From: a virus
Strand: one strand, 5' to 3'
Virus record (IMG/VR): IMGVR_UViG_3300008448_011588
Span: 1-64,000 of that record
DNA length: 64,000 bases
The translations under genes were made by a program, and so were the position numbers. The notes below the pieces were generated by a model. The model saw only the letters and a list, made by a program, of their open reading frames with translations. It was not told the origin of the DNA and searched no databases. Shown one piece after another: positions 43,882-52,621 of this stretch (positions within the stretch are counted from its first letter, which is position 1; each line of letters opens with the position of its first letter).

Positions 43882-44547
43882 TTAAGAAGTTTTTAAGTTA
43901 TATATTATCTTCATATTTCTAACATCCACACTACGGTCGGGTTCCCAGTAATTATTAAAATTTTCTTTAACTCTATAATGAAAATAGTCCATAGGAGGGT
44001 TGTCTGAAGGAAAATCAAATCTATGACCTCGAATTGGGTAAACCCCAAAACTCTTAAGTATTTTGGCAACAATAACATCATCCATGTGACTTGTCTCCCA
44101 CAAATTTTTATTTTCAATAATTATTTTAACTAAATCTTTACTCAAAAAGTAACCGGACCCCCCACAAAAATCTATACCATCATGACACCCCATTTCACCG
44201 AAATAAAAATTTGATTTTGATTTATTATCCAAAAAAGAATAAAGTCTATCTATATCAATATAGGAAGATAAATTTGTCCTAAAAATATAATCAAAATCAA
44301 AATTATTGTACAAAAATTCATACATTTTTAAAGTTTTAATCCCAACATTTTCAAAAGACTCGGTAGTATTAATATAAATCCTATCATCAATAATTTTATT
44401 TTCAGATTCATTACTACCGTAGTAAAAATAAACAGGAACAGAATTAGAGTTCAAATTTAACCAAGTTTCTCTAATGGTGTCCTCAAGTAAATCATATGGT
44501 ACAAATTCTGAAGAAATAATAGAAATAATAACCCTATGTTTTGTCAT
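43882..44547 (-). CDS. GT31-like glycosyltransferase, paralogue
   Basis: 221 residues, collinear with the adjacent protein: RETW at 26-29, FDFDYIFRT at 83-91, GGSGYFLS at 129-136, MDDV at 155-158. The two share these motifs but differ elsewhere, indicating an old tandem duplication and probably different acceptors or donors. Confidence 0.7.
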   Translation of the reverse strand: MTKHRVIISIISSEFVPYDLLEDTIRETWLNLNSNSVPVYFYYGSNESENKIIDDRIYINTTESFENVGIKTLKMYEFLYNNFDFDYIFRTNLSSYIDIDRLYSFLDNKSKSNFYFGEMGCHDGIDFCGGSGYFLSKDLVKIIIENKNLWETSHMDDVIVAKILKSFGVYPIRGHRFDFPSDNPPMDYFHYRVKENFNNYWEPDRSVDVRNMKIIYNLKTS

Positions 44548-44550
44548 ATT

Positions 44551-45453
44551 TTAGTTGAATTTTTTTAAATTTTTACAGTGCATATGTAAATTATTAATTT
44601 TAACTTCTTTACCTTTGAAGATGGTTACAGGGTATTTTCTACCAAACTCATCTATTCTGAAATCAAAATTGAACGAAGACGGATTAATTAAACAACTTTC
44701 ATTTATAAACCCCGTAGTGTCCCCTCCAATATTTCTAGGGTCAACTCCTCCCAAATATTGTCCTAAACAAGCCGCATCGAAAATTGAATTAAATTTATTA
44801 AAATTATTATGGTAATGAGATGGGTTATTTGTTCTGTGCCCCATAGAAGAAACTAAATCTAAATCATAGAAATCCGGGAATAGAGGTAAATTATATATCT
44901 CACCCCCACTATGGTATCTATATTCAGATAAGAGAGACATATCATTTGAATCCGAAGACCCAATAATAAATTCATTTAATTTACGTATTGATTCTAAAGA
45001 TTTAAAGTATATAAAAGATGGAATACATCTTGAGTCATTATCAAATACCGACGCAAAAGTATAATTCTCTATAAAGGTTTCCAAATGTTCTGATATGTTA
45101 ATATAGATTAAATTGTCGTTCTCGAAGTGAAATACGTTAGATAAAGAAAATTTAATCATAACCTCTTCAATAATCAAAAAACGCTCAGTAACTGATTTCC
45201 AAAACCCATCCCTGAAATTAACATCATAACCTTTAGTTTTATTAAAACTATTATGATTTTCTGTTTTTTCTAATTCTTCAATAGAAACAAAACTAACTAA
45301 ATCATCATTTATAATTTTATTTTGATGTATTTTGTTAGATGCTATAAAAATTTTACAGTTGTTAAATTTTAATATTTGTGTTATACAATCGTTTATATAA
45401 TCAACAAATTCATTTCCTTGGTGAACAAGTACAATTGAGTATCTATTATCCAT
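44551..45453 (-). CDS. Putative GT-A glycosyltransferase-like protein
   Basis: 300 residues from the ATG at 45453, 4 bases after the upstream stop; the longer frame overlaps the previous gene. RYSIVLVHQGNEFVDYINDC opens the domain, and VFHFENDNLIYINI could supply the acidic metal-binding motif (ENDN). FIYFKSLESIRKLNEFIIGS resembles a sugar-transfer domain found in viral and bacterial islands. Function inferred from fold-like pattern and context. Confidence 0.5.
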   Translation of the reverse strand: MDNRYSIVLVHQGNEFVDYINDCITQILKFNNCKIFIASNKIHQNKIINDDLVSFVSIEELEKTENHNSFNKTKGYDVNFRDGFWKSVTERFLIIEEVMIKFSLSNVFHFENDNLIYINISEHLETFIENYTFASVFDNDSRCIPSFIYFKSLESIRKLNEFIIGSSDSNDMSLLSEYRYHSGGEIYNLPLFPDFYDLDLVSSMGHRTNNPSHYHNNFNKFNSIFDAACLGQYLGGVDPRNIGGDTTGFINESCLINPSSFNFDFRIDEFGRKYPVTIFKGKEVKINNLHMHCKNLKKFN

Positions 45454-45457
45454 ATAT

Positions 45458-46267
45458 TTAATTAACCTGTGACCTGTGACTATGGTGATAATAACCAATT
45501 CCGTTTGCCGAACCAAATAAGCTCTCATCAACAAATGAAGATAAAACCAATCCCCAAATAGGTAAATCACCCCATCGGTTTATGTATATACAATTAGAAT
45601 CATTTACACATTGTAAGAATTTTTGAACCATGATATTTTCTTTAAAATATTTGAGGTTTAAACAAGTAAAGTTTGTATATGGGCACTTTATGTCATCAAA
45701 TTTTTTATCAACTATAATAGAATTATCGGTTAAAAACTTACTCCATAAGTTTTCCAATCCAACCGTAACATACGATTCATCTTTTCCTTGAAAAAGTGGG
45801 GATAGGAAAACTTTTTTTCCGTCTTTAAGTTGTTGTATATAATCTTGGTTAAACCTGTGTACAACACAATCCTCATCTATCCTAATAATATAATCATATC
45901 CATCTAAATAATCAAAAAAATCTATCGCCCAAAAATGACACATATGTTTATACCCTAAAGGAAACCAACCTGATTCTGGTGTGGAGTGACAAAATTCAGA
46001 TTCAGTTTTAACATTTGAGTCGTTGAACCCATTTTTACTGTTACTGCTTTTTACGTCAACGAAAGTCAGTTCGATTTTACTCAAAACTTTTATATAGTTT
46101 TGATGGTCTACTGAAATATTCCCCTCGTGAAAAATTATATTGTCAAAGTTATATTTTGAATTTTTGACAATGTTTTCATATATTGAATTATTTCTTTCTA
46201 TCAAACTATTATAGTCCGATAATCCTCCATATCCTCGAGATAGAGTTACAATTGCTATTTTATTCAT
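45458..46267 (-). CDS. GT15-like (KRE2/MNT1-type) mannosyltransferase
   Basis: 269 residues. GYKHMCHFW at 105-113, DYIIRIDEDC at 125-134 and RWGDLPIW at 231-238 correspond in order to the fungal alpha-1,2-mannosyltransferase blocks (YKxMCRFWS, YWRxEPxxxxxC, ERWGDAPVHS). The family is typical of yeast protein O- and N-glycan extension, with GDP-mannose as donor. It is shorter than fungal enzymes, as expected without the membrane anchor. Unusual in a bacterial virus; I am fairly confident in the motif match. Confidence 0.72.
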   Translation of the reverse strand: MNKIAIVTLSRGYGGLSDYNSLIERNNSIYENIVKNSKYNFDNIIFHEGNISVDHQNYIKVLSKIELTFVDVKSSNSKNGFNDSNVKTESEFCHSTPESGWFPLGYKHMCHFWAIDFFDYLDGYDYIIRIDEDCVVHRFNQDYIQQLKDGKKVFLSPLFQGKDESYVTVGLENLWSKFLTDNSIIVDKKFDDIKCPYTNFTCLNLKYFKENIMVQKFLQCVNDSNCIYINRWGDLPIWGLVLSSFVDESLFGSANGIGYYHHSHRSQVN

Positions 46268-46275
46268 AGTAATAT

Positions 46276-46995
46276 TTAACTAGTTGGCCAAGTCATGTGT
46301 CTATTGTGAGACCAATTTTGGTGATGTTGTATTAATCCTGATAAGTATAGTATTTTTTTCAATTTAATAAAGTTGAAAAAACTAATTGACCTTTCAAAAG
46401 CATGACCACTATTCCAAGTGTATTTAATCTCATCTATTAATATTTCAAACCAAGACATGTATTCATAAAAACTTTCTACTGAAATTGTAGAATTACTTCC
46501 CGAACTCCAATGACCATCACCAATTATTTTCCAATTTTCAACTAATTCAGGAATATCAATATCATAATGTTTCTTTATTGCAGGTATTAATAATTCGCCA
46601 ATCCATGTAGAGTCGTTTATAAAATACATTGAAACATGGAGGGCTCGATATCCAATAAAATCAGGTTTATTTTCTAATGTAGTTTGAAGATGAGGTAAGA
46701 AATGTCCTGCAACTTCTATATCATATTCAAATAAATTTACATAATCCGCGTCTATTAGATTATTTTTCCATAAAGCGTACCATCCGGTGAATGAGGTAAA
46801 TTTAGGATATATTTCTATGTTGATGGGTAAATTTCTACATATAATGACATTTTCTAAATTTTCAATTTGGTCTACAGGTAATTCAGTACCTAAAAAAACA
46901 AATTTTAAATTAGGTAGATGGTTAAATTTGCCATTAGATAAAAATTCTAATATTAGATTTTGGTCATGACAAAAAATAAATGATTGAATTCTCAT
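46276..46995 (-). CDS. Glycosyltransferase-like protein, paralogue of next gene's C-terminal half
   Basis: 239 residues: FIFCHDQNLILEFLSNGKFN, FTGWYALWKNNLI, YVNLFEYDIEV and a C-terminal SGHAFERSISFFNF. The same blocks occur in the same order in residues about 230-460 of the neighbouring protein. The FEYD motif may be the metal-binding DxD equivalent. A stand-alone copy of a glycosyltransferase-like domain. Confidence 0.55.
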   Translation of the reverse strand: MRIQSFIFCHDQNLILEFLSNGKFNHLPNLKFVFLGTELPVDQIENLENVIICRNLPINIEIYPKFTSFTGWYALWKNNLIDADYVNLFEYDIEVAGHFLPHLQTTLENKPDFIGYRALHVSMYFINDSTWIGELLIPAIKKHYDIDIPELVENWKIIGDGHWSSGSNSTISVESFYEYMSWFEILIDEIKYTWNSGHAFERSISFFNFIKLKKILYLSGLIQHHQNWSHNRHMTWPTS

Positions 46996-47012
46996 ATTAA
47001 AAGTACTTTTAC

Positions 47013-47020
47013 GATAAATA
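47013..47020 (-). promoter_or_regulatory. Late-type TATTTATC inside glycan island
   Basis: Minus-strand AGTATTTATC ends 17 bases before the ATG at 46995. One of the few such words inside the island. Confidence 0.35.
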
Positions 47021-48439
47021 CTAATTCTCGACTAATTCCTTCATATTTTTATCATAATCAACGTAATGGTCTTGGGTTCCGTGAGAATTCATTTGGAGAT
47101 GTTTTATAAATCCTTGCGTAAGAATTGGTTGTTGTTTAAACATCAGACAATAAAATGTAACAGACCTTTCATGTCCGTGACCTGCGGTTTTGGAATGTTT
47201 TATTAAATTAGCCAACGGCTCAAACCATTTCATATAGTTATTAAAGAATGAAACCTCCATAGTACAATTACTTGTGGTTGACCAAGCAAGTTTTGGGTTT
47301 TGTTTGATATATAATCTTATTGTTTTTTCCAAATCAATTTTATATACCTGTTTAATAGCGTTGAATAACTCTTCAACCCAATCTTTGTTATCTATAAAAT
47401 GGTAGTTGGTACAAGGGAATGGGATGTATCCAATCATTTTTTGACCATCATACATAAACTTGTCCATAGTCTGTTCCAAATTAGGATTAAGAATAACATC
47501 GTATTCAAACAAATTTACATATGGGGTTGTTATTAGATTATTTTTCCATAAAGCGTACCACCCTGTATAAGCATTTATATTGGGATACTCCTCGATGTTG
47601 TGAGGTAAATTTCTGGCAACTATAATATTAGAATTATTTTCTATTTTATCTGTGTCACCATTACCTAAAAATACATATCTGTATTTTTTAAGATTTTTAA
47701 ATTTACCCGAATTCTCATAATCCAAAATTATATTTTGGTCATGACAAAATATGAATGTCTCACAAATACCATTATTGGTAATATCCAAAGGTAGATTTTC
47801 TTTGAATTTTTCAGAGAAGAATACTCTGTTATCCTCCCAAGATTGATTGGTCATACCGATAGAAAGGTGAGTAACTCTAATATCAGTAACAATTCCTATC
47901 TTAACATTATCCATGTGATTTGGGACACAGAAAGACAAATCATAAAAGTGAAACCCTTTGAACTCCTCGTCAAATCTATGTTTGATTTTGGTTTTATCCA
48001 AAGTCATAAATAACCCATCAATTAAAACAACTTCCTCAATATTGTTATTTATGTGTTTAGAATATGTACTGGTCCATTTTTTACCTTCGTTTTTATGATT
48101 AACAATTCCGTACATTGTTTGAGGTATCTCCCACCATTTACCCGAGTCAGGTAAATACTTTGAGCCGGCAAGACCAATTACCCCGAATTCGGGGTTTTTA
48201 CTATAATGTTTTAGTAACTTACTACCCCAATTATTGGTATCAAATTCTAAATCATCGTGACACAAAACAACAATATCATTTGATGACTCATTAAGGATTT
48301 TATTGTAAGCTTGGGGTAATGACATTATCCCATCATTCACGATTTCGATAACCTCAACATTTTTTAATCCACAAGATTTTTTTAAAATCTCTGTATATTG
48401 TGGGTTAGATTTTCTTGTGCTATATCCTATTGTAATCAT
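47021..48439 (-). CDS. Two-domain glycosyltransferase (GT2-like plus extra domain)
   Basis: 472 residues. Residues 1 to about 225 form a GT2-like domain of the Glyco_tranf_2_5 type: MITIGYSTRKSNPQYTEILK, SSNDIVVLCHDDLEFDTNNW (HDDLE metal motif), and IDGLFMTLDK. Residues about 230-460 repeat the domain seen alone in the neighbouring gene. The fusion suggests a bifunctional enzyme adding two sugars. Overlaps the dUTPase stop by ATGA. Confidence 0.72.
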   Translation of the reverse strand: MITIGYSTRKSNPQYTEILKKSCGLKNVEVIEIVNDGIMSLPQAYNKILNESSNDIVVLCHDDLEFDTNNWGSKLLKHYSKNPEFGVIGLAGSKYLPDSGKWWEIPQTMYGIVNHKNEGKKWTSTYSKHINNNIEEVVLIDGLFMTLDKTKIKHRFDEEFKGFHFYDLSFCVPNHMDNVKIGIVTDIRVTHLSIGMTNQSWEDNRVFFSEKFKENLPLDITNNGICETFIFCHDQNIILDYENSGKFKNLKKYRYVFLGNGDTDKIENNSNIIVARNLPHNIEEYPNINAYTGWYALWKNNLITTPYVNLFEYDVILNPNLEQTMDKFMYDGQKMIGYIPFPCTNYHFIDNKDWVEELFNAIKQVYKIDLEKTIRLYIKQNPKLAWSTTSNCTMEVSFFNNYMKWFEPLANLIKHSKTAGHGHERSVTFYCLMFKQQPILTQGFIKHLQMNSHGTQDHYVDYDKNMKELVEN

Positions 48440-49029
48440 ATTCCAGTTGAACCAAAACCGTTCTCGTTTCTATCCTTTTTTATTTCTTCCATAGTTTCCT
48501 CTAACTCAATCCACTTTCCATTTACCACAGGACAAAGAACCGCTTGACCTACCTTTGTACCTTTTTCTATGGTATAAGCAAAATTATTTGAATTAAAAAT
48601 AATAACTTTAATTTCACCCGTATAACCATTATCAACAGTACCTGGAGAGTTCATAACAAACAAACCTTGATTGATTGCAAGACCACTCTTTGAACGAACT
48701 TGGATTTCATATCCATCTTTAATGTCAAAAGAAAGTCCTGTTGGAACCAAGGCTCTACCAAACATTGGTAAATAGACGGTCTCAGTGGCATATAAATCAA
48801 AACCTGAATCAGATGGATAATTATAATTTGGTTCTACAGCATCAGGGTGAAGTTTTTTATATTTCAAATTTAATCTGGGGACATAGGATGTCATTTCATC
48901 CTCAAGTTGTTTTATATCTAATCCTGTTTCGTCTAAAATCATTTGGAATGTTTCATCATCAAAATTTTCATCCAAATATTTGTTAAGCATCTCTGCTTGT
49001 TCTTTCAAAGAATTTAAGTCAGTATTCAT
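48436..49029 (-). CDS. dut: dUTPase (trimeric type)
   Basis: 197 residues. Hydrolyses dUTP to dUMP and pyrophosphate, keeping uracil out of DNA. Motifs in order: SDSGFDLYA (73-81), RSKSGLA (112-118), GTVDNGYTGEI (130-140) and C-terminal RNENGFGSTG (187-196). An extra 50-residue helical N-terminus is unusual compared with the usual length of about 150. Overlaps the exonuclease gene by 4 bases. Confidence 0.93.
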   Translation of the reverse strand: MNTDLNSLKEQAEMLNKYLDENFDDETFQMILDETGLDIKQLEDEMTSYVPRLNLKYKKLHPDAVEPNYNYPSDSGFDLYATETVYLPMFGRALVPTGLSFDIKDGYEIQVRSKSGLAINQGLFVMNSPGTVDNGYTGEIKVIIFNSNNFAYTIEKGTKVGQAVLCPVVNGKWIELEETMEEIKKDRNENGFGSTGI

Positions 49030-49727
49030 TCTAATTCCTTTAATTTTTTTATTATGTCAATTAAGACTTGAACATCACGTTCACAATATTCACTAATTTC
49101 TTTTAATTTTCTATCAATCCAGTAGGTATTATGTACCTTATCCCCACTTATTTCACCATCTTTTGGTGTTGGTATATCCATACAAGAACAAAGTAAATCT
49201 AATGACCCTATTGAACTATATGCTCCGTATTGCCAAATCTCCTTTGTGTCTATTGCTTTAATTTCCCAAGGCTTGGTATCATATGATGGTAGGATTGAAG
49301 GGGGTAGTAGATTATTAATAATCATTCTTTTTGCCAACATTGGTATGTCAAAATTCTTTAGATTATGTCCACACAAGTGAAAATCTAATTTGCCACACCT
49401 ATCAAGTAATTTTTGTACCCCCATTAATAATTCCTTTTCATCATCACCTGAAAAAGTTTGGGTCTTCGTTTCACCTTTATCAGTTACAAAGGCTACACTC
49501 ACACAAACTATTTTGGCAAATTCAGGAACCAAAGACGTTCTTTTCTCAAAAACCTCATCATGAGACAAACCTTCATCCTCTGGAAACCTTTTTTGAAACC
49601 AATCAAAATATTTTAAAAATTGGTCTCCGATTTTTGGACTAAATGACTGGCAACTACTAAAGTCAGGACAACATCCAACGGTCTCAATGTCGATAAATAA
49701 TATTTTTGTGATAGGTATTTTTATCAT
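49026..49727 (-). CDS. DEDDy 3'-5' exonuclease (PolB-like)
   Basis: 233 residues. Exo I FIDIET at 11-16, Exo II GHNLKNFDIPML, Exo III YCERDVQ (Tyr variant). This is the predicted 3'-5' exonuclease type related to family-B polymerase proofreading domains, here without a polymerase domain. Likely in nucleotide or DNA metabolism together with the dUTPase. Overlaps its neighbours by 4 bases on both sides. Confidence 0.85.
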   Translation of the reverse strand: MIKIPITKILFIDIETVGCCPDFSSCQSFSPKIGDQFLKYFDWFQKRFPEDEGLSHDEVFEKRTSLVPEFAKIVCVSVAFVTDKGETKTQTFSGDDEKELLMGVQKLLDRCGKLDFHLCGHNLKNFDIPMLAKRMIINNLLPPSILPSYDTKPWEIKAIDTKEIWQYGAYSSIGSLDLLCSCMDIPTPKDGEISGDKVHNTYWIDRKLKEISEYCERDVQVLIDIIKKLKELE

Positions 49728-50944
49728 TTTACCAAAGTTTTATACCACTCGGCTCTTGTTTTTGTAACGTTTCTTAAATCATATGTATCTTTAACTGTCT
49801 CGTAAAGACGCTCACCCATATCCTTAATCATGTTTGGGTTATTGACCAATTTCTTAATGTATTTTGACCAATCGCTATGATTTTTGTGTTCATCAACCAA
49901 TAAGGCATTCCCATCAACAAACTCACCATTCTTAAGACTATGTTTCAAATCTATGGTATATGGACCAATGTTAGAAGCAATCAATGCCTTTTTGTAGAAC
50001 CCCGCTTCAATAACTTTGAGTTGTGATTTCATTCGATTAAAGATATGGTTTTTAATTGGTGCCAAAGATATGTCCAACTTTGAATAATTCATTGCGTAAG
50101 TTGTAACAGGTTTGGTCCACACTCTTTGATACGGTAGGTTTATCTCTAATTTGTATTCGGTTTCGGTAAATTCCATTAGATACTTTTTGTAATCTTCACT
50201 AATGATTGAATACTTGTCTGTGAATATCTCTTCATAACGAGCCCATACAGTTTCGTGAGGTAAGATAGGACGTTGTTTTTGTTCTCCTGTTTCTTTGTTA
50301 ATCTCGGTCATTGTTCCACGAGTGTCAAAACCACAAAGAACATATTGAATTTTATCATTTAACTCTTTCCCATTTTTTTGAACAAATCCATCGAGCAATG
50401 CTAAATCATGTAAATGGGATGAACCACCCAACCAACCAACTCTAATTCTATCAGATTCAGGTGTTACTTGTTTGAATTGAGTCTCTTGAGGGTCTATCGC
50501 ATTTGGGAATATTTCGACATTTTTATTCAACTTTTTAATTTCTTCCGCGAATACGGTAGTGGTCGTAGTTACGTAACTTGCTTCACGTAAATTAGCCATG
50601 ATTTTTTCATGAATTTTATTCTGAACAATCAAATGATGAATTGGGTGTTCTATGGTTGGTAACCAATAGTCATCCAAATCTACAATTACTACAACACCTA
50701 AAGACTTTAAAAATTTAATTAGGTTAGGTGTATTGTCATAATTGTGTCCAATGTTTCTATGGACATGGACAATCTGATACTTTTTCCAATAATTAATATC
50801 ATCTACTTTTGGTTCGTAATCAATATCCACATGAAATTCATCCGAATACATGTTTTGAAGATATACGTGAGGGTCTGTTGACCTAAATTTACCAACTCCG
50901 GTTCTATCTGATGGGAGAACTAAAACTTTAATTTTTTCGCTCAT
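49724..50944 (-). CDS. GT-B glycosyltransferase (GT4-like)
   Basis: 406 residues. VLVLPSDRTGVGKFRSTDPH at the start, IVHVHRNIGH and VVIVDLDDYW in the first half, RVGWLGGSSHLHDL at the linker, and KLDISLAPIKNHIFNRMKSQ then LKVIEAGFYKKALIASNIGP in the donor domain are typical of GT4-like enzymes. Preceded by a terminator for the upstream gene. Confidence 0.85.
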   Translation of the reverse strand: MSEKIKVLVLPSDRTGVGKFRSTDPHVYLQNMYSDEFHVDIDYEPKVDDINYWKKYQIVHVHRNIGHNYDNTPNLIKFLKSLGVVVIVDLDDYWLPTIEHPIHHLIVQNKIHEKIMANLREASYVTTTTTVFAEEIKKLNKNVEIFPNAIDPQETQFKQVTPESDRIRVGWLGGSSHLHDLALLDGFVQKNGKELNDKIQYVLCGFDTRGTMTEINKETGEQKQRPILPHETVWARYEEIFTDKYSIISEDYKKYLMEFTETEYKLEINLPYQRVWTKPVTTYAMNYSKLDISLAPIKNHIFNRMKSQLKVIEAGFYKKALIASNIGPYTIDLKHSLKNGEFVDGNALLVDEHKNHSDWSKYIKKLVNNPNMIKDMGERLYETVKDTYDLRNVTKTRAEWYKTLVK

Positions 50945-51003
50945 AATTTTTTTATATGAGGAAAATATAAGTTAAAAATCACATAATATCAACGATGGTA
51001 AAA

Positions 51004-51028
51004 TAAAAACCCCTCACTTGGAGGGGTT
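51004..51028 (-). terminator. Terminator after methyltransferase gene
   Basis: Stem aacccctc / gaggggtt with loop acttg; on the minus strand it is followed by TTTTTATTT. It closes the 51042-54224 group and isolates the glycan island. Confidence 0.85.
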
Positions 51029-51041
51029 GGTTTAAATAACT

Positions 51042-51623
51042 CTACCTGTACTTTTCACTTCTGTGTTCAATCACCACAATTAAATCATCCCATCTATTTT
51101 TGTTAACTCTTAAATCAATTGTATATACAAAATATTTTTGCATATCGATAACACTATATATTGAACCTATAAATGACGGGTCTTGGATATCTTCAATTAT
51201 CATTATTCCTCCCTCATTTAAAAGAGGAAGGTAAATTTTTATCGCCTCCATTTGATGTTCTAATATATGAGAGGCGTCCTCTAAAATAATGTCATATTTT
51301 CTTTCGGACACTTGTGATATTATATTTGGGTCATCGAAACTCCCAAAATAAAAAGAGAATAAATTTTTATCTATCTTTAAATTGTCTACAATATCTATTC
51401 CATAATGATTAATATTTTCAAAATATTCAGAACAAATTGCAATATTCCCCCCCAAATAAACTCCAATTTCTAAAAAATTTATTGGTTTGTGTTTAAAAGG
51501 TGCAAATAGTCTATCATAAATTACTGAATAGGTATGGGCATTAACATTGTAATCTCCCTGCCAACTTAATTTATCAGTTATAAACTGATGTTTCATAGAT
51601 AAATCTTTGTAACTATTTTCCAT
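51042..51623 (-). CDS. SAM-dependent methyltransferase (macrocin-OMT-like)
   Basis: 193 residues. INFLEIGVYLGGNIAICSEY (motif I), YGIDIVDN, and YDIILEDASHILEHQMEAIK with GGIMIIEDIQDPSF define a class I methyltransferase with the acidic loop of macrocin O-methyltransferase-type enzymes. It ends just before a terminator and starts 3 bases after a small virion-type gene. Confidence 0.8.
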   Translation of the reverse strand: MENSYKDLSMKHQFITDKLSWQGDYNVNAHTYSVIYDRLFAPFKHKPINFLEIGVYLGGNIAICSEYFENINHYGIDIVDNLKIDKNLFSFYFGSFDDPNIISQVSERKYDIILEDASHILEHQMEAIKIYLPLLNEGGIMIIEDIQDPSFIGSIYSVIDMQKYFVYTIDLRVNKNRWDDLIVVIEHRSEKYR

Positions 51624-51626
51624 ATT

Positions 51627-52214
51627 TTACTGTATCTTTTTTACTTTCGTGACCTTACCTTCGAATACGTGTTTTCCGACTTTAAATGAAAATACATCAT
51701 TAGTTTTTGAAACTGATTCGGTTATCATTCCATTTTCGGCCAATACTTCACGAACAACTTCCTTTAACAACTCTTTTAAATTTTTATCATCTATTGATGG
51801 TTGTGTTTGACTTTTTTGAGTTGTTTGTTTTTTTGTATGACTTTCTTGAACATAACCATTGTTACTATTCATTAATCTTGCCGCCTTTTCTACCAACTCA
51901 CTAGATAGAGTTGGACCTGCCATTGCATTCGGTTGAGCTATTGGATGTTCAATCATCAATTGTTTGATAGCATCAGGTAATTTAGAGGACATAATTCTGT
52001 CTTGCGAATTATTATATTGTGGTATTTTTGCTGCAACATTTTCCTGTACTATTTCTTGGGGAATGTTATAACTTGCTTGAATAGGTGAAAATGATTCTAC
52101 CATAGGAGCTGAAAGTGTTTGACCTTCACTATGGCTTCTTGGGATTTCATTGTGTCTATCCATGATTTTTTTAGAAATCATCAATTTTTGTAACAGTTCG
52201 TTTTCGTTAGTCAT
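51627..52214 (-). CDS. Virion-type hypothetical protein
   Basis: 195 residues, mostly disordered and Gln/Ser/Pro-rich, with a C-terminal amphipathic helix (LKELLKEVVREVLAENG) followed by VFSFKVGKHVFEGKVTKVKK, a short beta module. The helix resembles the N-terminal helices of other small proteins here. Structural role inferred. Confidence 0.55.
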   Translation of the reverse strand: MTNENELLQKLMISKKIMDRHNEIPRSHSEGQTLSAPMVESFSPIQASYNIPQEIVQENVAAKIPQYNNSQDRIMSSKLPDAIKQLMIEHPIAQPNAMAGPTLSSELVEKAARLMNSNNGYVQESHTKKQTTQKSQTQPSIDDKNLKELLKEVVREVLAENGMITESVSKTNDVFSFKVGKHVFEGKVTKVKKIQ

Positions 52215-52225
52215 ATCAATAACAA

Positions 52226-52621
52226 TTAAATTGGTTCTTGGTCGTATCTTGCGTTTATAATTACCTTAACCATACCTTTATCTCCTGTGGTGTTATATCC
52301 GGGTCTCACAGTTGAAAACTTTTCCCCCATTTGTTTGAAAGAAAGTATTTTATCAACTCTGAAAAGTCTCCACCCTGGTAAGGGTTGCTCCCCCTTGTAT
52401 CCTGTATGTGAGGACCCTTCTTCATCCCAAGCTCGTAAAACAGGGTTATCCGCCTTACTGTAACCAAAACAAACAGGTTCTATTTGTCTTAATCCTCTAC
52501 CACCTGGTTCATCCCCATCATAATAAATCACCACTTTTTGCCTTTTCTTAATGGCATCAACAATAGCATCAATTGAGGCTACTTCCAAAATAAGTGATTT
52601 AGCGATGTTGTAAAGTTTCAT
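52226..52621 (-). CDS. WYL-like domain protein with targeting-like N-terminus
   Basis: 131 residues. MKLYNIAKSLILE13-V has an ILE cleavage-like site. The rest, IVDAIKKRQKVVIYYDGD, IEPVCFGYSKADNPVLRAWD and WRLFRVDKILSF, follows the WYL ligand-sensing domain pattern (Y in strand 1, R-x-I-x-P, R-x-F-R-x-D-x-I). WYL domains usually bind nucleic acids or nucleotides in regulators. A packaged copy could act early in infection; this is inference. The start overlaps the upstream stop as TAATG. Confidence 0.55.
   Translation of the reverse strand: MKLYNIAKSLILEVASIDAIVDAIKKRQKVVIYYDGDEPGGRGLRQIEPVCFGYSKADNPVLRAWDEEGSSHTGYKGEQPLPGWRLFRVDKILSFKQMGEKFSTVRPGYNTTGDKGMVKVIINARYDQEPI

Noticed and set aside
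45454-45570. 39-residue N-terminal extension of the 44551 gene
   Set aside because: It overlaps the GT15-like gene; the ATG at 45453 sits 4 bases past that gene's stop and starts a plausible beta strand.
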